From assembly GCA_016718655.1 (NCBI GenBank), contig JADKCV010000060.1, forward strand, positions 1-64,000: a DNA stretch of 64,000 bases, given 5' to 3'. Under the pieces are notes generated by a model. That model was given only the letters and a program-made list of their open reading frames with translations. It searched no databases and had not been told where the DNA came from. Source of the DNA: Flavobacteriales bacterium. Lineage in GTDB: Bacteria > Bacteroidota > Bacteroidia > Flavobacteriales_F > PHOS-HE28. The position numbers were made by a program, and so were the translations under genes. Shown one piece after another: positions 60,261 to 64,000 of the stretch (positions are counted from its first letter, which is position 1; each line of letters begins with the position of its first letter).

Positions 60261-62735
60261 ATGAGCCGTCCACCCACCACGAACAAGCCAGGCGACGGAG
60301 CGCGTGCGACCAACGTCCTACTGTGGATGCTGGGTATGCGATGCTTCCCATTCGGGTCCATAGGTCCGTGCCTGGTGTTGACCCTTTTGGCGGTGTCTCC
60401 AAGTCGGTTGGCCGCCCAATGCCCTACCACCATCAACGTGTTCCCCTATGAGGAAGGCTTCGAAGCCGGACCAGCTTGGACGAGCGGTGGGACGGGGAAC
60501 GACTGGGCCTGGGGTACACCTGCGCATGGCACCATCAATGGCGCTGCATCGGGCATACGGGCCTGGTGTGTCGGAGGGCTGACCGGTTCCTTCTACACCT
60601 ATGGTGAGCAGAGCTTCCTGCAAGGTCCGTGTTTCAACTTCACCACGGTCGACCATCCGTATATCGCCTTCGACATTTTCTGGGAGTGCGAGCGCACCTA
60701 CGATGGTATGGGATTACAATACTCGCTGAACGCTGGTGGGTCCTGGACCAATGTGGGGGAGTTCAATGGTGTGGAGGATTGCTTGAACAGCAACTGGTAC
60801 AACACCGGGAATATCACCAACCTCAATCTGGCATCACCCAAGCAGGGCTGGAGCGGAAGGGTGGGACCCACGGTGGGCTCGTGCTCCGGGGGGCAGGGTA
60901 GTGGGCAATGGGTGACCGCCTCGCAATGTCTTCCCGACCTTGCAGGCGCTCCTAGCGTGAAATTCAGGTTCGTGTTCGGTGCAGGTACGCAGTGCAACGA
61001 CTATGATGGGATCGCCATCGACAATGTGTTCGTCGGAGAGGCTCCGCCGAATGGTGCGTCCTTCACGTACACCTGCGACGGAAACACGGTCACCTTCACC
61101 AATACATCATCCTTGTGCCCCAACGGCTACAGTTGGGACTTCGGCGATCCTGCTTCGGGCGCCAGCAATACGAGCACGTTGGCCAACCCCGCCCATACGT
61201 TCACCGGCCCGGGTACCTATCCCGTGTCGTTCACGGTGTCGGGTCCTTGCAATGCGCCTTCCACGGTGGTGGTGCCGATCTCCGTGCTGGGCGTGGAGTT
61301 CATCACCGTGGACCCCGCATGTGGCGCCTCGAATGGGTCGATCACAGCGCTGGTGGGGGGTACGAGCGCTCCTTTGGATATCATCTGGAGCCCTGGTGGT
61401 CAGAACTCCGCAGTGCTCAATAATATTCCCGGGGGGAGCTACTCGGTGGTGATCAGTGCGACGAACGCGTGCACCTTGGAGGAGACGATCCAATTGGGCA
61501 GTTCCTCATCGCCGATCGTGGTCGCTGTGGTGGGGCAGGATGCCGTGTGCAATGGTGGTGCAAGTGGCACCGCAACAGCCAGCGTGGCCGGCGGTACGGC
61601 ACCATTCACCTACGCTTGGTCACCGTCAGGTGCGGTGGGTGCGACCGCCAACGGGTTATCGGCAGGCACCTATACCTGTACCGTGACCGATGCTTCCTTG
61701 TGCACGGGATCCGCCACTGTGACGATCGATGAGCCTGCCTCGGTGACCGTAACCGCACCGGATGACCTGGAGGCCTGTCCGGGTGATGTCCTGGTGATCG
61801 ACCCGGTGGGCGGCGGTGGAACTCCCGGATATTCGTTCAATTGGTCGCCGGCCGATCCCGGCATCGCTCCTGCGCTAACGACCACGTTCAGTGTGGTGGC
61901 CACCGATGCCAATGGCTGTACCTCACCGCCTGATGACCTGCTGGTGACCGTTGGTGAGGGCGTGCTTCCGGTATTCACGTGGACGGACAGTGTGGGATGT
62001 GCACCCCATTGTGTCACGTTCACGGACATCACCATGGGCGATGGTGACCGGGTATGGGACCTCGGTGACGGCACACAATCGGAAGGGGCCACGGTGACCC
62101 ACTGTTATGAACTACCCGGTTCCTATGCCGTGCGCCTGACCATCCAATCAGGTAGTGAATGTGATGGCTCATTGGAGGTGCCTGATCTGGTCCGAGCGCT
62201 CCCTGCGCCACCTGCCATGATCATCGTTTCTCCGACGGTGACCACGCTGGAGGACCCGACCTTCCAGTTCAATGGACCTGCCGGATCCGACCTGGAACTC
62301 ACGTGGTCCTTCGGTGACCCTACCGATAGCACAGGGACCGGATCACCGGTGGCCTTCACTTACCCCGATGCAGGATGCTACACCGTGGGCCTGAACGTGT
62401 TGACCACCGAAGGATGCTTCAATGCCTCCACCATCGAGGTCTGTGTGGAGGACGAGTTCGCGGCATACATACCCAACGCGTTCACGCCGAACGGCGATTC
62501 GTACAATGACCTTTTCGGGGTCGTGACCACCGTAGGAACACCACGGGCGTTCGAGTTCGCCGTACATGATCGCTGGGGTCAGGTCCTGTTCACCACCAAT
62601 GACCGATCACAGGGTTGGGATGGCCGCGTGAACGGTTCCGAAGTGTCGCCGGGTGTGTACGTATGGCGCCTTCGGATGATCGACACCAAGGGACTTACCC
62701 AGGAACGGATGGGCCATGTGACCTTGGTCCGGTAG
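60261..62735 (+). CDS. large secreted protein with MAM-like and PKD domains and T9SS type B C-terminus
   Basis: 824 residues if started at ATG 60261, directly after the preceding stop; ATG at 60327 (MLGMRCF) gives a more usual signal peptide (LVLTLLAVSPSRLAAQ) and is an equal candidate. Residues about 65-265 are a MAM-like jelly-roll (YEEGFEAGPAWTSGGTGNDW). Then a PKD domain (YSWDFGDPASGASNTSTLAN), a SprB-like repeat pair (AVCNGGASGTATASVAGGTA), further PKD-type units (RVWDLGDGTQSEGATVTHCY) and the final gliding-associated domain (IPNAFTPNGDSYNDLFGVVT to RMGHVTLV). Tandem with the similar gene upstream; a strong terminator follows. Confidence 0.9.
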   Translation: MSRPPTTNKPGDGARATNVLLWMLGMRCFPFGSIGPCLVLTLLAVSPSRLAAQCPTTINVFPYEEGFEAGPAWTSGGTGNDWAWGTPAHGTINGAASGIRAWCVGGLTGSFYTYGEQSFLQGPCFNFTTVDHPYIAFDIFWECERTYDGMGLQYSLNAGGSWTNVGEFNGVEDCLNSNWYNTGNITNLNLASPKQGWSGRVGPTVGSCSGGQGSGQWVTASQCLPDLAGAPSVKFRFVFGAGTQCNDYDGIAIDNVFVGEAPPNGASFTYTCDGNTVTFTNTSSLCPNGYSWDFGDPASGASNTSTLANPAHTFTGPGTYPVSFTVSGPCNAPSTVVVPISVLGVEFITVDPACGASNGSITALVGGTSAPLDIIWSPGGQNSAVLNNIPGGSYSVVISATNACTLEETIQLGSSSSPIVVAVVGQDAVCNGGASGTATASVAGGTAPFTYAWSPSGAVGATANGLSAGTYTCTVTDASLCTGSATVTIDEPASVTVTAPDDLEACPGDVLVIDPVGGGGTPGYSFNWSPADPGIAPALTTTFSVVATDANGCTSPPDDLLVTVGEGVLPVFTWTDSVGCAPHCVTFTDITMGDGDRVWDLGDGTQSEGATVTHCYELPGSYAVRLTIQSGSECDGSLEVPDLVRALPAPPAMIIVSPTVTTLEDPTFQFNGPAGSDLELTWSFGDPTDSTGTGSPVAFTYPDAGCYTVGLNVLTTEGCFNASTIEVCVEDEFAAYIPNAFTPNGDSYNDLFGVVTTVGTPRAFEFAVHDRWGQVLFTTNDRSQGWDGRVNGSEVSPGVYVWRLRMIDTKGLTQERMGHVTLVR

Positions 62736-62756
62736 GACCGATCAGGCGAGAACGAC

Positions 62757-62786
62757 AGAAGCCCCGGGTCACAACCCGGGGCTTCT
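62757..62786. terminator. hairpin terminator
   Basis: AGAAGCCCCGGGT, loop CACA, ACCCGGGGCTTCT: a perfect 13-bp stem after the T9SS gene and 20 bases before the end of the convergent coiled-coil gene, so probably bidirectional. Confidence 0.85.
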
Positions 62787-62805
62787 CCATTTGTGACGAT
62801 CCAGG

Positions 62806-63714
62806 TCACTGGATACTATCGTGCTTCCGCTTCAGGGCGTTCAACGTGGTGGTCAATTCCTCCTTCGTGGCGGTGATCTCCTGTTGGTCCGCAGCGCGAT
62901 CAGGCAATTGCTCTTGATACTTGTTCACCGTTCCCTGGGCCTTGGCTTCGCTCTGCATCAGCTTGGCCACCGAGGTCTCACCTTTGGCCAGCTTTTCACG
63001 CGTCTTGGTCAGCTTTTGAAGGTCCTTTGGGTCATTGGTGAGAGCGAATTTCTTCTCCAGGCCCGCGATCTGACCGGAGATCTCCGCGTTGGCGGCCATC
63101 ACCTTGGCACGCTTGGCCTTCAGCTTTTCCAAGTTGCTGTTCGCTTTGGTTAGGTTCTGCTGGGTCTTGGCCTGGTCTCCTTGTGCCGAGGTCAATTTGT
63201 TCCCCGCCTTGTCCAGCATCTTCTGGTAGGTGTCGATCTGGGTCTGAACGACCGCTTTGTTGTACTTCACGCCCAATGAGCGCATGTAGGCTTCTTGCCG
63301 CGGATCGGCCGGAGCCGCAGTGGAGTCGGTAAGGATGAAGGCCACCGTCATACGGGTCATGTCAGCCTTCTTTTCCGTGGTGGTCGTCACCAACAGGTTC
63401 GTCGGGGTTTCGCTCACCGAGGTCAGTATCACGCCACTCGCTTTTGCAGGCCTGCTGCCCGTCACTTCCTGGCTCAAGGCCTTCATGTCGGCCTTCCAGA
63501 GGTCCATCACCCCATTGGCATCGGTCTCGAAGACGGCAATGGTGTAAGCCGGAAGTTTGTGATCCCCGTTGGTCAGGGAATCCGGCACCACGGTGATGGG
63601 GCGCTCCCACGTGGTGGCGAACCCTTCCTTGGTCCGTGCTTGAGCGTTCGTTTGGTGGAAAGGGATGGAGGCCAGCACCAAGCCGGCGATCGAAAGAGCG
63701 TACTTCATGTTCAT
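62806..63714 (-). CDS. secreted coiled-coil protein of unknown function
   Basis: 302 residues from MNMKYALSIAGLVLASIPFH (signal peptide ending TNAQA). Residues 25-150 are an alpha-beta region with ERPITVVPDSLTNGDHKLPA and GVILTSVSETPTNLLVTTTT. Residues 155-295 are a long coiled coil rich in K, Q and A (KMLDKAGNKLTSAQGDQAKT, LEKLKAKRAKVMAANAEISG). No family is recognised. The open frame upstream of 63714 overlaps the maf gene and is not needed. Confidence 0.68.
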   Translation of the reverse strand: MNMKYALSIAGLVLASIPFHQTNAQARTKEGFATTWERPITVVPDSLTNGDHKLPAYTIAVFETDANGVMDLWKADMKALSQEVTGSRPAKASGVILTSVSETPTNLLVTTTTEKKADMTRMTVAFILTDSTAAPADPRQEAYMRSLGVKYNKAVVQTQIDTYQKMLDKAGNKLTSAQGDQAKTQQNLTKANSNLEKLKAKRAKVMAANAEISGQIAGLEKKFALTNDPKDLQKLTKTREKLAKGETSVAKLMQSEAKAQGTVNKYQEQLPDRAADQQEITATKEELTTTLNALKRKHDSIQ

Positions 63715-63788
63715 TGTCGTTGTCTGGGAACGGTACGAAGGTAGACCCATTACAGGGGCACTGTTCTGACGATCGATGGTCGACCACG

Positions 63789-64000
63789 TCACGGATGGAG
63801 GCCGTGCAGTGCCGAATACACCCGGTGCAACGGAAGGCCCATCACGGTGTAGAAACTCCCTTCGATGCGCTCCACGGTCGTGTGGCCCAACCAATCCTGG
63901 ACGCCATAGGCCCCAGCTTTGTCCAAGGGGCGGTACCGCTCCACATAATATCCGATCTCGGCCTCGGTCATGGCTCGAAAGCTCACTGCCGCCACGTCGG
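63789..64000 (-). CDS. maf: Maf-family nucleotide pyrophosphatase, C-terminal part (runs off the window)
   Basis: The last 69 or so residues of a Maf protein, which hydrolyses modified or canonical nucleoside triphosphates: AVSFRAMTEAEIGYYVERYR, then PLDKAGAYGVQDWLGHTTVE, RIEGSFYTVMGLPLHRVYSA. These are the conserved DKAGAYG(I/V)Q and GS(F/Y)x(N/T)V(M/V)GLP motifs. The gene continues beyond position 64000, so the N-terminus and catalytic start are not visible. Confidence 0.9.
   Translation of the reverse strand, partial: DVAAVSFRAMTEAEIGYYVERYRPLDKAGAYGVQDWLGHTTVERIEGSFYTVMGLPLHRVYSALHGLHP

Overview
The window reads as a chromosomal segment of a GC-rich member of the Bacteroidota, most likely the order Flavobacteriales. 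Support comes from type IX secretion (T9SS) cargo proteins with C-terminal sorting or gliding-associated domains, a T9SS plug-like protein, a TonB-dependent receptor with a carboxypeptidase-regulatory-like N-terminus, an nqrABCDEF-apbE cluster, bacillithiol synthase BshA, and recurrent TAnnTTTG promoter elements with few Shine-Dalgarno sequences. No rRNA, CRISPR array or phage block is seen.

Layout. 0-8 kb: a damaged zone. A porin-like gene, both genes of a Kdo8N pathway (kdnA and kdnB homologues), an IS200-type transposase and a small membrane gene are all broken by frameshifts, and REP-like palindromes flank the transposase. 8-13 kb: CsgG-like lipoprotein, FecCD-type ABC importer, MscL and an unrecognised membrane protein. 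13-24 kb: thioesterase, DUF349 protein, SpoIIE-type phosphatase, P5C dehydrogenase, carbonic anhydrase with a SulP transporter, ApaG, a T9SS cargo protein and a T9SS plug-like protein. 24-32 kb: the Na+-NQR operon with its flavin-inserting enzyme ApbE and a small membrane protein. 32-47 kb: BshA, a CoA-transferase, tRNA-Leu and tRNA-Lys surrounded by degenerate repeats, AroK, PyrR, a SGNH-like secreted protein, a TauE/SafE exporter, a methyltransferase fused to a Rho-binding-antiterminator-like domain, RlmD and ornithine aminotransferase.

47.4-49.5 kb is a distinctly AT-rich island: a frameshifted TonB-C-like gene, a barstar-family gene and the C-terminal remnant of a tyrosine recombinase, all on the minus strand. 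The barstar gene is flanked by GTTAGGC/GCCTAAC core-like sites and followed by an attC-like palindrome, so this could be a decayed integron-like cassette array.

49.5-64 kb: PlsC-type acyltransferase, secreted serine hydrolase and GT87-type mannosyltransferase-like protein, MORN-repeat lipoprotein, TonB-dependent receptor, MazG, two adjacent large T9SS gliding-associated proteins, a coiled-coil secreted protein and the end of a Maf gene that runs off the window.

Functionally the intact genes describe an aerobic marine/wastewater-type flavobacterial physiology: sodium-pumping respiration, bicarbonate uptake and hydration, proline/ornithine metabolism, low-molecular-weight thiol synthesis and T9SS surface display. 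All identifications rest on recognised motifs and remembered family sequences; no database search was run.
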